This document shows positions 17,311 through 25,398 of a stretch of DNA of 64,000 nucleotides, piece after piece; within the stretch, counting starts at the first letter, position 1; each line of letters opens with the position of its first letter. The notes below the pieces were generated by a model. It was not told where the DNA came from, searched no databases, and saw only the letters and a program-made list of their open reading frames with translations. This stretch comes from Nibribacter koreensis (GTDB taxonomy: Bacteria; Bacteroidota; Bacteroidia; Cytophagales; Hymenobacteraceae). Position numbers and translations under genes: made by a program. Location of the stretch: positions 186,001-250,000 of the forward strand of contig NZ_BAABGX010000002.1 of NCBI RefSeq assembly GCF_039541795.1, read 5' to 3'.

Positions 17311-18288
17311 ATGAGGATTCTTCAGGAAGTATGGTCGCTGGTGGTTTTAGGGTTTCTGCTGTGCCTTATGCCGTCCTGCCAGCAGAACAAGGCCTTGGTC
17401 CTGCAAACCCCTACCCGGCAGTACCAAACCCAGCAGGTGGTGTTACTGGTGATTGACGGCGTTCGGTTTTCAGATACGTGGGGAGATTCTTCTTATGCCT
17501 TGATTCCCAACATGGCTAACCAGATGGCTCCGCAGGGCATCTTCCATGCTAAGTTCTACAACCAAGGCAAGACACTCACCAACCCCGGGCACGTGGCACT
17601 TACTACGGGCAACTACCAAAACCTGAGCAACAACGGTTCAGAGATTCCGGACCACCCCTCTGTCTTCCATTATTACCTGCAGCACACCAAGGCACCCGCC
17701 ACGCAGGCCTGGATTGTTGCCAGCAAAGACAAGCTGGAGATTCTGGCCAAGACCAATTCACAGGAACCTGCCGCGCAGTTTGCGCCGTCTACAGACTGTG
17801 GCAATAATGGCCAGGGAACGGGCTACAGAGAAGATGCGGTGACCGTGCGCAGGGCCAAGGAGATTATGACCCGGCACCAACCCAAACTTTTGCTCATCAA
17901 CTTAAAAGACCCCGACAGCCAGGCCCACGGTGAGCAATGGCAAGGCTACCTGAACGCCATCAAGCAGAGCGACAGCTATGCCTATGAGCTTTGGAATTGG
18001 ATTCAGCAAGACCCATTCTACAAGAACACCACCACGCTCATCATCACTAATGACCACGGCCGGCATATCGGCAACAGGTTTAACGAGCACGGAGATTTGT
18101 GCGAAGGCTGTAAGCACATTAGCCTGTTGATGCTGGGGCCAGACGTGAAACGAGGCTTCATTCCCACTCAAGCCCGGTCTCAGGTAGACGTAGCCGCCAC
18201 CATTGCCGAACTCCTCAACTTCCCCATTCCCAGACGGGACGGAGAGCCCATGCTAGAATTGCTGCGAGAGCCCGCTAGACCGGAGTAA
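17311..18288 (+). CDS. Alkaline phosphatase/phosphodiesterase superfamily lipoprotein
   Basis: A 325-residue lipoprotein (lipobox LMPSC). The core matches the type I phosphodiesterase/nucleotide pyrophosphatase branch of the alkaline phosphatase superfamily: VVLLVIDGVRFSDTW with a metal-binding Asp, KTLTNPGH with the probable nucleophile Thr, INLKDPDSQAHG, and TNDHGRH supplying metal-binding Asp and His. It probably cleaves phosphodiesters or phosphomonoesters outside the cytoplasm; the substrate is unknown. Its stop overlaps the convergent CDP-alcohol transferase gene by 14 bases and there is no terminator between them. Confidence 0.87.
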   Translation: MRILQEVWSLVVLGFLLCLMPSCQQNKALVLQTPTRQYQTQQVVLLVIDGVRFSDTWGDSSYALIPNMANQMAPQGIFHAKFYNQGKTLTNPGHVALTTGNYQNLSNNGSEIPDHPSVFHYYLQHTKAPATQAWIVASKDKLEILAKTNSQEPAAQFAPSTDCGNNGQGTGYREDAVTVRRAKEIMTRHQPKLLLINLKDPDSQAHGEQWQGYLNAIKQSDSYAYELWNWIQQDPFYKNTTTLIITNDHGRHIGNRFNEHGDLCEGCKHISLLMLGPDVKRGFIPTQARSQVDVAATIAELLNFPIPRRDGEPMLELLREPARPE

Positions 18289-19054
18289 CCGTATTCTCCT
18301 TGATGGGCTCATAGGAACGGACGGTTTGCTGACGCAGCTCGGCGGCTTCTTTTTCTTCCAGAGACTTCTTGGCGCCCATTAATCTGGAGAATGCCGTCAC
18401 GTTGGTAAACACCGCCAAAATGGCCAATGGAAACGTGAACACGGACATGGTCTCAAACACGGAGAACGGCACGCCCGGTATATACAATTTAAAATCTCCG
18501 AAGAGAAAGGCCGTCAAGCCGCAGAACATACCGGCCAGGGCAATCAAGACTACGCGTTCTGGCCGCTGGAAGAAGCCGCCTTTGCACTCAATGCCCAGGC
18601 CTTCGGCGCGGGCGCGGGTGTAGCTCACCATCATGGAGCCAATTAAGGCCACAAACGCAAACAGGGAACTTAAGAAGTAGTCATGGGCGATGAGGTAATA
18701 GCAGATACCCAGAAACATGACCAGTTCTGAGTAGCGGTCCAAGACAGAGTCAAACAGTGCCCCAAAGGTAGAACCCATGTTGCCCATGCGCGCTACCTGC
18801 CCGTCAAGCATGTCAAACAAGCCCGCCATCATGATCAGAAAGCCAGCCCAGCCCACATACGCGTAGTTGGCGCGGTTCTCATCCTCTGCCGCAATGATGA
18901 AGAGCACGGCCACGCCAATGTTCATAATGAAGCCCGTCATGGTCACGGCATTGGGCGTGAACCCCAGCTTGATCAATAAGCGCACAAAGGGATTGACAAT
19001 GTAGTAGATGCCCTGCTGTAAAAATCGTTTCCAGGCTTTTTCCTCAGTGCTCAT
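18275..19054 (-). CDS. CDP-alcohol phosphatidyltransferase, probable phosphatidylinositol-phosphate synthase
   Basis: A 259-residue membrane enzyme from the ATG at 19052-19054; the open frame to 19183 would overlap the GtrA-like gene by 80 bases. The full CDP-alcohol phosphotransferase signature is visible: DMLDGQVAR, then GALFDSVLDR, giving the D-x2-DG-x2-AR-x8-G-x3-D-x3-D pattern that binds metal and the CDP-lipid. Several membrane helices follow, then a charged tail. Last gene of the operon that starts with myo-inositol-phosphate synthase, so the likely acceptor is inositol phosphate, giving phosphatidylinositol phosphate, as known in Bacteroides and actinobacteria. Confidence 0.88.
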   Translation of the reverse strand: MSTEEKAWKRFLQQGIYYIVNPFVRLLIKLGFTPNAVTMTGFIMNIGVAVLFIIAAEDENRANYAYVGWAGFLIMMAGLFDMLDGQVARMGNMGSTFGALFDSVLDRYSELVMFLGICYYLIAHDYFLSSLFAFVALIGSMMVSYTRARAEGLGIECKGGFFQRPERVVLIALAGMFCGLTAFLFGDFKLYIPGVPFSVFETMSVFTFPLAILAVFTNVTAFSRLMGAKKSLEEKEAAELRQQTVRSYEPIKENTVTPV

Positions 19055-19100
19055 ACGTCTTAGGTTCTTGGTGAAACAGTGATAAAAGATGCGCAGTACT

Positions 19101-19472
19101 CTATCTAAAAACGAATTTTTTATGCAATTGGTAATTGTACCCCACGCCCACAAAAATGGCCGTAACCACTTTAGAAAAGACATACACCAGACCCGTGTAG
19201 TGCGTCAGTAAATAAACCCCGGCGGCGTTCAACAGCATGCTCCCCAGCCAAACCAATAGGTATTTAACCGCTTGCGCCCTGGCACTTTTGCCTTCCGGCT
19301 GAAACACGAATCTTCTGTTCACGGAGAAGTTAAAGAGCCCGCCAGAAATGGTACCTAGCATAGTGCCCAGCACATACCACATGCCCATCATCTCCACGGC
19401 CACAATGGTCACCAAAAAGTCTAGTCCGGTGGCTACCATGGAGGAGGTCTGCGCTTTGAGAAAGGTAACCAT
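19101..19472 (-). CDS. GtrA family membrane protein
   Basis: A 123-residue protein with four hydrophobic helices and the GtrA signature around TGLDFLVTIVAVEMMG and NFSVNRRFVFQ. GtrA proteins are thought to flip lipid-linked sugars or act in lipid-glycan transport. It starts one base after the stop of the PgpA-like gene and precedes the CDP-alcohol transferase, so it is part of the inositol-lipid operon; it may move inositol lipid or a glycosylated derivative across the membrane (inference). Confidence 0.88.
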   Translation of the reverse strand: MVTFLKAQTSSMVATGLDFLVTIVAVEMMGMWYVLGTMLGTISGGLFNFSVNRRFVFQPEGKSARAQAVKYLLVWLGSMLLNAAGVYLLTHYTGLVYVFSKVVTAIFVGVGYNYQLHKKFVFR

Positions 19473-19473
19473 G

Positions 19474-19932
19474 CTAAAACAGGTTAAAGTAAAGCACCGC
19501 CTGCACCACTAGATTAGCACAGATGCCGGCCAGCACATCATCCAGCATGACGCCCAGGCCACCCTTCACGCGCTCTGCCTTTCTGATGAAGAACGGCTTG
19601 GCAATGTCAAAAAACCGAAACAGCACCAAAGACGCCAGCATATACGGCCAGGTCAGAGGCACGGCAATGAGACTGATGCACATGCCGGCCACCTCGTCAA
19701 TGACCACTTTCTTGTCATCCTTGCCCCAGAAAGGCTCCACTTGATTGGCTGACCAAATACCTAGAAGCGTTACGAACAGACTAGCCAATATTTGAAAAAG
19801 CACTACCTCATTGCCCTTGGCTTGCACCGCGTACCAGACCAGGCACGTGGCCACGGCTGCCACCGTACCGCCGCCTTTGCCCAGATAGCCTATGCCCAGC
19901 GTAGAAGAAATGAGGTAGTGCGCTTTTATCAT
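19474..19932 (-). CDS. pgpA: Phosphatidylglycerophosphatase A-like, probable phosphatidylinositol-phosphate phosphatase
   Basis: A 152-residue membrane phosphatase with PgpA motifs GIGYLGKGGGTVAA, VVIDEVAGM, RFFDIAKPFF and GGLGVMLDDVLAGI, which carry the acidic metal-binding residues. The start immediately follows the stop of the inositol-phosphate synthase gene. In Bacteroides a PgpA-like enzyme in the same operon removes phosphate from phosphatidylinositol phosphate, and the context here supports that role rather than phosphatidylglycerol synthesis. The family fit is certain; the substrate is inferred. Confidence 0.88.
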   Translation of the reverse strand: MIKAHYLISSTLGIGYLGKGGGTVAAVATCLVWYAVQAKGNEVVLFQILASLFVTLLGIWSANQVEPFWGKDDKKVVIDEVAGMCISLIAVPLTWPYMLASLVLFRFFDIAKPFFIRKAERVKGGLGVMLDDVLAGICANLVVQAVLYFNLF

Positions 19933-21258
19933 TTACAGAGACTCAACCAGGTCCTGGTAATAATCCAGCCCCAGGTGCGTGATCAGGTCTTCGCCCATCA
20001 TATGGCGCAGGGTGTTCTGCAATTTCATGAGCTGCTTGAAGATGTCATGCTCAGGAGCCAGACCCTCGGCGGTCTGCGGTGATTTGTAGTAGAATGACAA
20101 CCACTCCTGAATGCCGCTCATGTTACCGCGTTGGGCCAGATCAGAGAACAAGGCCAGGTCTAATACCAGAGGCGCGGCCAAAATGGAGTCACGGCACAGG
20201 AAGTTGATCTTAATCTGCATCTGGTAGCCCAACCACCCGAAGATGTCAATGTTGTCCCAGCTTTCTTTGTTGTCGCCGTGCGGCGGATAGTAGTTGATGC
20301 GCACCTTGTGGTACATGTCCCCATATAGTTCTGGGTTGGACTCGGGCCGGAAGATCTCATCCAGCACGCTCAACTTAGAGACTTCCTTGGTCTTGAAGTT
20401 GTCTGGGTCATCCAGCACATAGCCATCACGGTTGCCCAGAATGTTAGAAGAGAACCAGCCTCGCACGCCCAACGCCCGGGCGTGTAAACCCGGGGCCAGA
20501 ATGGTTTTCATCAAGGTCTGACCGGTTTTAAAGTCCTTCCCTGAGATGGGTACCTCCTGCTCTTTGGAATAGTCTACCAAAGCCGGGATGTCACAAGAGA
20601 GGTTAGGAGCGCCATTGGCGAAGGGCACGCCCATTCTGATGGCCGCGTAGGCATAGATCATGCTGGGCGCAATGTTGGGATCATTGTTCAACAATCCTTC
20701 TTCAAAGGCCTCAATAGTCTCATGGGACGCAGATTGCTCAATGTATTTCTCAGTAGAGCCGCACCAAACCATCACCAGGCGGTCACAGTCATTATCTTCT
20801 TTAAAGTTACGGATGTCTTCCATCAAAGCTTCTGCCAGCTCCATTTTATTGGCGCCCTCCTTTACGTGGGTGCCGTCCAGGTTTTTGGCGTAAGACTTGT
20901 CAAAGACCGCCTTCATGGGCTTGAGCGCCTCCAACTCCGGTTTTACGGCATGTAGCAACATGGGCTCCAACACCTTGGCGTTGACCGCGGCTTCAAACAC
21001 ATTGTCTGCGTACACGTCCCAGCCGCCAAACACGATGTCCTCCAGATTGGCCAAGGGCACAAAGTCCTTGATGAGGGGGTGACGGCCCTCGGTGCGTTTG
21101 CCCAGGCGTATTCTGCCCATCTGCGTAAGCGACCCGATGGGTTGCGAGATGCCTTTCTTTACGGCCTCTACCCCGGCAATCAAGGTGGTGGCCACGGCGC
21201 CCAAGCCCGGGATGAGGATGCCCAGCTTGCCTTCGGCTTTTTTCACTTCATATTCCAT
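19933..21258 (-). CDS. ino1: Inositol-3-phosphate synthase (MIPS)
   Basis: A 441-residue homologue of myo-inositol-1-phosphate synthase, which converts glucose 6-phosphate to inositol 3-phosphate using NAD. The N-terminus has the Rossmann segment GILIPGLGAVATTLIAG; later motifs include FANGAPNLSCDIPAL, GKDFKTGQTLMKTI, SSNILGNRDG and KINFLCRDSILAAPLV, all typical of MIPS. It is the first gene of a four-gene operon with tight spacing. The upstream 350 bases contain a small leader hairpin and palindrome copy 6. Confidence 0.95.
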   Translation of the reverse strand: MEYEVKKAEGKLGILIPGLGAVATTLIAGVEAVKKGISQPIGSLTQMGRIRLGKRTEGRHPLIKDFVPLANLEDIVFGGWDVYADNVFEAAVNAKVLEPMLLHAVKPELEALKPMKAVFDKSYAKNLDGTHVKEGANKMELAEALMEDIRNFKEDNDCDRLVMVWCGSTEKYIEQSASHETIEAFEEGLLNNDPNIAPSMIYAYAAIRMGVPFANGAPNLSCDIPALVDYSKEQEVPISGKDFKTGQTLMKTILAPGLHARALGVRGWFSSNILGNRDGYVLDDPDNFKTKEVSKLSVLDEIFRPESNPELYGDMYHKVRINYYPPHGDNKESWDNIDIFGWLGYQMQIKINFLCRDSILAAPLVLDLALFSDLAQRGNMSGIQEWLSFYYKSPQTAEGLAPEHDIFKQLMKLQNTLRHMMGEDLITHLGLDYYQDLVESL

Positions 21259-21610
21259 AAGATTCTATCTGCTTATAAAAGTAAAACCAGATTCTCTTGC
21301 CTTCCCAAGGACAGGATTTGCTCCTGTCTCGCACCAGCGCTTAATAGCTTGACGCTTTGCAAGACTCCTTAAAAATATAGTATTTATTTAATAAATAAAG
21401 CCGATGGCCTAAATAAATACCTACTATTTCTGGTAACGATGCTGTAATTACAGGTATATCCATCTGTTGGCACCTCAGTCTGCTTTTAGAAACAGGCAAG
21501 AATGGCGTTTGGCCTAAACAAGCAAACACAAAAAGGGAGCGTTTTTAGCCTGTTTCTGAGAAACTAAGCCAAAAACGCTCCCCGCTTAAAACTAGGGTCT
21601 AGTCTTACTC
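21259..21610. other. Intergenic gap upstream of ino1
   Basis: No gene seen. On the minus strand the leader of ino1 contains a compact hairpin, GACAGGA (21310-21316) pairing with TCCTGTC (21322-21328) around loop TTTGC, without a T-run. An AT-rich stretch at 21370-21400 could hold the promoter. Palindrome copy 6 lies near the far end, behind the stop of the next gene. Confidence 0.5.
21535..21582. repeat. Dispersed palindrome, copy 6, with extended stem
   Basis: Core GTTTTTAGCCTGTTTCT...AAACTAAGCCAAAAAC with a private extension GGGAGC (21535-21540) pairing with GCTCCC (21577-21582). It lies 28 bases beyond the stop of the minus-strand gene at 21611. Confidence 0.85.
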
Positions 21611-22504
21611 TTATTGAACGTCTTTCAACGTCACTTTTAAAATGTTACCAGCTTCGTCCTTGCCCTCATTAGAGATATATAAATCCCCCGACGGGCTGAA
21701 GGCAATCCCTTCTGGCTTGTAAAACTCAGACTTGCTCAAGGCGAACCGGTTCTTGATTTTACCGTCCTGGTGCAGGATAAACAGCTGCGGGTTGGAGGCC
21801 TCGGTAAGGTAGATGTCGCCGGTTACCGGATGGATGGCAATCTCTGAGGGCTGCCACACCTTGCTCAGGCTCTTCTGCTTTTTCTGGAACAACAGCGGGT
21901 CTTTCAAGTCTAGCTTAAACACGGGCTCCTTAGACAATTTCTTGGTACCCAGGTCAAAGGCATACACGCCTTTGTAGGTAGCGCTGTTGGTTTCCTGTCC
22001 TTTGATGGCTAACAGCAGGCGGTTGTTTTTCTGGTCATAGCCCAAACCCTCCACGTTGTGCGCTGCGGTGAGTACGCTTGGGTATTCCGTGACTTGGTTT
22101 TGCGAGGTGTGAATGTTGGTCACCTCAAAAAGCTGGCCGTCACTGCGCACCACGTAGGCGTTGTTGCCAACCAGGGCTATGCCTTCATAGTCACCCGCCG
22201 CGGCAAAAGTAATCTGACGGTCAATGGTACCAGTCTGGGTGTTGTACAAGAAGATTACGCCGGCCTCATCCTGCACACAGGCAAACTGGTTATTGCCCAG
22301 GTAGACAATCCCAGAAACCTCGCGCAGAATGTCGGGCACCTCCCATTTCTGGGCAATGCCCACGGCCGACGAAGCCGCTTCTACGGCACCTTTTTTACCC
22401 TTCTTACCATTGTCGTTGCCTTTGGCGTCTGCCTGCAACACGTCACAGCCAAACAAGGCCGTGCTCAGCACCACTCCAAACAACATTCCTTTTATAGTTT
22501 TCAT
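21611..22504 (-). CDS. SdiA-regulated-domain-like lipoprotein (beta-propeller)
   Basis: A 297-residue lipoprotein (lipobox ALFGC), then a Lys/Gly-rich linker (KGNDNGKKGKKG), then repeated beta-propeller-like strands: EVSGIVYLGNNQFACVQDE, GDYEGIALVGNNAYVV, HNVEGLGYDQKNNRLL, QPSEIAIHPVTGDIYL, KPEGIAFSPSGDLY. This pattern matches the SdiA-regulated domain found in outer-surface proteins of many bacteria; function unknown. It is preceded by a leader hairpin at 22530-22559 and followed by palindrome copy 6. Confidence 0.8.
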   Translation of the reverse strand: MKTIKGMLFGVVLSTALFGCDVLQADAKGNDNGKKGKKGAVEAASSAVGIAQKWEVPDILREVSGIVYLGNNQFACVQDEAGVIFLYNTQTGTIDRQITFAAAGDYEGIALVGNNAYVVRSDGQLFEVTNIHTSQNQVTEYPSVLTAAHNVEGLGYDQKNNRLLLAIKGQETNSATYKGVYAFDLGTKKLSKEPVFKLDLKDPLLFQKKQKSLSKVWQPSEIAIHPVTGDIYLTEASNPQLFILHQDGKIKNRFALSKSEFYKPEGIAFSPSGDLYISNEGKDEAGNILKVTLKDVQ

Positions 22505-22529
22505 AGCTTCCTGGTTTTATGGTTTAGCC

Positions 22530-22559
22530 GGGAGAAGCTTCTTCACCTAAACTTCTCCC
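22530..22559 (-). other. Leader hairpin upstream of the SdiA-regulated-like gene
   Basis: GGGAGAAG (22530-22537) pairs with CTTCTCCC (22552-22559) around a 14-base loop, 25 bases upstream of the start at 22504. No T-run follows. It may stabilise the transcript or be a binding site; the call is weak. Confidence 0.35.
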
Positions 22560-22579
22560 CTCTTCGTTTCTTTATACAT

Positions 22580-22625
22580 CTTCCGTTTTCGGCTTGTTTC
22601 TGGTAAAACAGGCCAAAAACGGAAG
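22580..22625. repeat. Dispersed palindrome, copy 7, with extended stem
   Basis: Core GTTTTCGGCTTGTTTCTGG...AAAACAGGCCAAAAAC flanked by CTTCCG and CGGAAG, the same extension as copy 3. It lies 14 bases beyond the stop of the PepSY-like gene. Confidence 0.88.
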
Positions 22626-22639
22626 CCTCTATTTCTTTA

Positions 22640-23086
22640 TTAGTCCCAGAAGGCCTCTGGGCTGGACGCTCCTTCTGCGGTATAGACTTGCTTTAGCTCG
22701 CTCATGGTCTTCTGCAACTCCACCTGGTAAAACACCTGTCCGTTGCGCTCTACTTTCTCAGCGTCATCCAAGGCATAGTCCTGATGGCTGGTCTGGATTT
22801 GCTGCTGGATGGGGGCTGGCAGCTGGGTGGCGTCAATCTCTTGTTTTACGGCCACTACCTTCCCCGTAGCATCTACCAGCGCCGCATACTCCTGTTGGTT
22901 CACGTCAAACTCGGCCTCAAATAAATCACCGTTCTTTTCCCACTCCAGGTTGACAGCGTTAGGGAACTGGCTTTTGAGGCCGTTCTGTACCACCGAAGGC
23001 ATGTTGCCCATGCTTATTTTCTGGCTACAGCCTGTTAACAAGGTACCGGCCGCCAGCATAGATATCCAAAGAGCTTTCATAGTCAT
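22640..23086 (-). CDS. PepSY-like domain lipoprotein
   Basis: A 148-residue exported protein with lipobox LLTGC and a PepSY-like domain: two beta-alpha units around FPNAVNLEWEKNGDLFEAEF and VERNGQVFYQVEL. Such small domains are thought to be periplasmic binding or inhibitory modules, and in Bacteroidota they often sit next to two-component systems, as here (the kinase gene is upstream on the same strand, 199 bases away). Start choice between the ATG at 23084-23086 and the one two codons on is open. Function unknown. Confidence 0.82.
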   Translation of the reverse strand: MTMKALWISMLAAGTLLTGCSQKISMGNMPSVVQNGLKSQFPNAVNLEWEKNGDLFEAEFDVNQQEYAALVDATGKVVAVKQEIDATQLPAPIQQQIQTSHQDYALDDAEKVERNGQVFYQVELQKTMSELKQVYTAEGASSPEAFWD

Positions 23087-23236
23087 TTCTGTTTAATGAA
23101 ACATGATAATGACCCAAAGGTCTACCGCAAAACAGGAAACAATTGGGAATAACCAGCCAAATTGAGAAAAAACATATAATTTTTTTTCTGACTAAGGGAT
23201 ATGCGCTTGAGAGTAGGAAGGGACAGACTCCTGGCC

Positions 23237-23272
23237 GTTTTTGGGCTAATTCCTAGAAATTAGCCCAAAAAC
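23237..23272. repeat. Dispersed palindrome, copy 8, fully compensated variant
   Basis: GTTTTTGGGCTAATT pairs with AATTAGCCCAAAAAC although the stem sequence differs from consensus at several places in both arms. CCG/CGG extends it to 23235-23274. This is the clearest covariation example. It lies 13 bases beyond the kinase stop. Confidence 0.9.
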
Positions 23273-23285
23273 GGAGCCGTACCCT

Positions 23286-24551
23286 TTACTTGAATTGGAC
23301 TTGCAGCCTATGCTTTTCCTGGAATTGGTAACTCACATGGAAACTGTACAGATCACAGATGGCCTTCACAATGGCCAAGCCCAAACCCGTAGAAGTAGTG
23401 GAGGCAGTCCCTTTGTAGAACCTCTGAAACAACTGGTCTTCCGCTAGAGGCGTGTTTTGGCCTGAGTTCTCAATGACTAAGGCGTTTGAGGATAGATGCA
23501 CCCGCACAAAACCTCTTGGCGCATTGTGTACAATGGCGTTTTTGACTAGGTTCATGACCAGCATATTGGCCAAGTCTGGATTCATGTTCACCAGGCAGGG
23601 CGTATCTGTTTCTTGGGTAAGCGTAAGGTGATGGAAGGCAAAAAAGTCCTCAAAATCTAGCAAGACGTTCTGGACCACTTCCTGCAGGTTCACTGTCTCT
23701 TCTTCGGCAAACTGACGATTTTCAATCTTAGAGAGCAAAAGCAAAGACTTGTTCAGGCGGGTGAGACGCTCCAAGTTCTGGAGAACGCCGCCAATCTGCT
23801 CCAGCTCCTTCTCTTGCAGGTTGGGACTCTCAGCAAGCAGTTCCAGTTTGTTCAAAGAGATGGCCAAGGGCGTCTGCAACTCATGCGAGGCGTTCTCAAT
23901 AAAGCTTCTCTGACTTTGATACACGGCCACATTCTTCTGCAAAAGCTTTTCTACAGTCTGCCCCAGCAGTTGAAATTCCTCAATCTTGGATATAGGCGAG
24001 CTAAAGGGCTGAGCACTGTCCAGCTTAAACTTTCTCAGGCGGTTTACCAAGGTGTAAAAGGGTTTCCAGATATGCTTGAGCAGGATGTTGTTGAGCAAAA
24101 GCAAAGTAGCCAGCAAACCCAGATACAGCCACAGCAGAGAATATAGCAAGTCTTCAATGAGGTCATCCTCTTCAACCATGGACGTGATGAGCCGCATCTC
24201 ATAATACTGCCCGCCTTGCTGGAAGACCGTGGTCAGGAGCCTGACCGGTTCAAAGTCCTTCTCATTCTGCATGTACATGAGGGTGTCCTGGTAAAGGTCT
24301 TTATGCTGTTTGGCCCAGGCCGCCGTGACTGGTCTAATCTTATAATAGCCTTCCTCAAAGTCTTTTTGTTGTAACACGGTGCTGTCCTGCCGCGCTTTTT
24401 GCAATACCAATATTTTCTGGTTTTCCAGGCCGTCATCTATGCTGTCATAGATTTCGTCCAGCATGTTGTAATAGAAAATACCCGCCCACGCCGTTAAGAC
24501 CACTAGCAGAATAGCGGCGAAATACGCGGTGACGTGGTTGAGTAGTTTCAT
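23286..24551 (-). CDS. Sensor histidine kinase
   Basis: A 421-residue membrane kinase: helix 1 at about residues 8-28, a periplasmic sensor region of about 105 residues, helix 2 at about 137-157, then the dimerisation domain with SFIENASHELQTPLA (phospho-acceptor His223), the N box VMNLVKNAIVHNA, and the G box STGLGLAIVKAI. It should phosphorylate the OmpR-type regulator encoded just upstream, which it overlaps by four bases. The signal is unknown; the adjacent PepSY-like lipoprotein could be part of the sensing. Confidence 0.93.
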   Translation of the reverse strand: MKLLNHVTAYFAAILLVVLTAWAGIFYYNMLDEIYDSIDDGLENQKILVLQKARQDSTVLQQKDFEEGYYKIRPVTAAWAKQHKDLYQDTLMYMQNEKDFEPVRLLTTVFQQGGQYYEMRLITSMVEEDDLIEDLLYSLLWLYLGLLATLLLLNNILLKHIWKPFYTLVNRLRKFKLDSAQPFSSPISKIEEFQLLGQTVEKLLQKNVAVYQSQRSFIENASHELQTPLAISLNKLELLAESPNLQEKELEQIGGVLQNLERLTRLNKSLLLLSKIENRQFAEEETVNLQEVVQNVLLDFEDFFAFHHLTLTQETDTPCLVNMNPDLANMLVMNLVKNAIVHNAPRGFVRVHLSSNALVIENSGQNTPLAEDQLFQRFYKGTASTTSTGLGLAIVKAICDLYSFHVSYQFQEKHRLQVQFK

Positions 24552-25225
24552 GACGTGACTAGTTTATACCCGATGCCGTAAATGGCCTGCACTTCTACCT
24601 GAGCGTGGGCGTCTTTCAGTTTTTTGCGCAGGTTCTTGATTTGGGAGTAGATGAATTCATAGTTGTCTGCCTGGTCAATGCTGTCTCCCCAGACGTGCTC
24701 GGCTAAGGCGGTTTTGCTGACCAACCGGTCTTTGTTGGTGACCAGGTACAGCAGGATGTCATACTCCTTTCTGTTGAGCACCAGTTCCTGCCCGTCTACC
24801 CAGACCTGATGCTTGTCCAGGTCTATTTGCAGGTTCTCTAGTTGTTGCTGGTTCTGGCCTTCAAACTTCCTCCTTCTTAGCACGGACTTTACCCGGGCGT
24901 GCAGTTCTGCCAGGTGGAACGGCTTGGGCAGATAATCATCGGCGCCTAGTTCCAGGCCATGGACTTTGTCTTCAATGGAGTTCTTGGCCGAGACAATGAT
25001 GACGCTGTCTGTCTTCTGCTGTTTCTTGAGTTCTTCCAGCAGGTCCAGGCCGCTTCCGCCGGGGAGCATGATGTCCAGTAGGATGCAGTCATAGGTGTAA
25101 ACACCCATCTTCTCCAGCGCCTGGTCATAGGTTTGGGCCGTCTCTACCACGTAGCGCTCCTGCTCCAGGGAACGCACCATATTTTCCAGCATGTCTGGCT
25201 CGTCTTCAATGACCAGGATTTTCAT
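24548..25225 (-). CDS. OmpR-family response regulator
   Basis: A 225-residue regulator from the ATG at 25223-25225, where MKILVIEDEPDM starts the receiver domain (phospho-acceptor Asp51 in CILLDIMLPG, Lys in YLPKPF). The C-terminal winged-helix DNA-binding domain shows LNRKEYDILLYL and VWGD...YIYSQIKNLRKKL-like spacing. The frame is open to 25363, but that part is encoded by palindrome copy 9 and is not protein-like. The stop overlaps the kinase start (ATGA), so both are made from one transcript. Confidence 0.93.
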   Translation of the reverse strand: MKILVIEDEPDMLENMVRSLEQERYVVETAQTYDQALEKMGVYTYDCILLDIMLPGGSGLDLLEELKKQQKTDSVIIVSAKNSIEDKVHGLELGADDYLPKPFHLAELHARVKSVLRRRKFEGQNQQQLENLQIDLDKHQVWVDGQELVLNRKEYDILLYLVTNKDRLVSKTALAEHVWGDSIDQADNYEFIYSQIKNLRKKLKDAHAQVEVQAIYGIGYKLVTS

Positions 25226-25331
25226 AGGCGCACAGGTTTCTGTGCAAGTACGTGCCAGAACCTGGAAAGAGTTGGGAATTTTGAAGTGAGTGGTGAGGAA
25301 ACTTATGAAAACAGAATGGTTAAGTGTTTTC

Positions 25332-25367
25332 GTTTTTGGCCTATTTTCTAGAAAACAGGCCAAAAAC
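25332..25367. repeat. Dispersed palindrome, copy 9
   Basis: GTTTTTGGCCTATTTTCTA, then GAAAACAGGCCAAAAAC. It lies about 107 bases upstream of the response regulator start, so here the element is in a promoter-side gap. Confidence 0.88.
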
Positions 25368-25398
25368 AGTTATTGAACATGCTAGTTTCTCATCTTCT

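Noticed and set aside
21341..21529. 62-codon minus-strand frame upstream of ino1
   Set aside because: No conserved features, AT-rich leader DNA, and it overlaps the probable promoter region.
25226..25363. N-terminal extension of the response regulator
   Set aside because: The extra 46 residues come mostly from the palindrome and its flank; the receiver domain begins at the ATG at 25223-25225.
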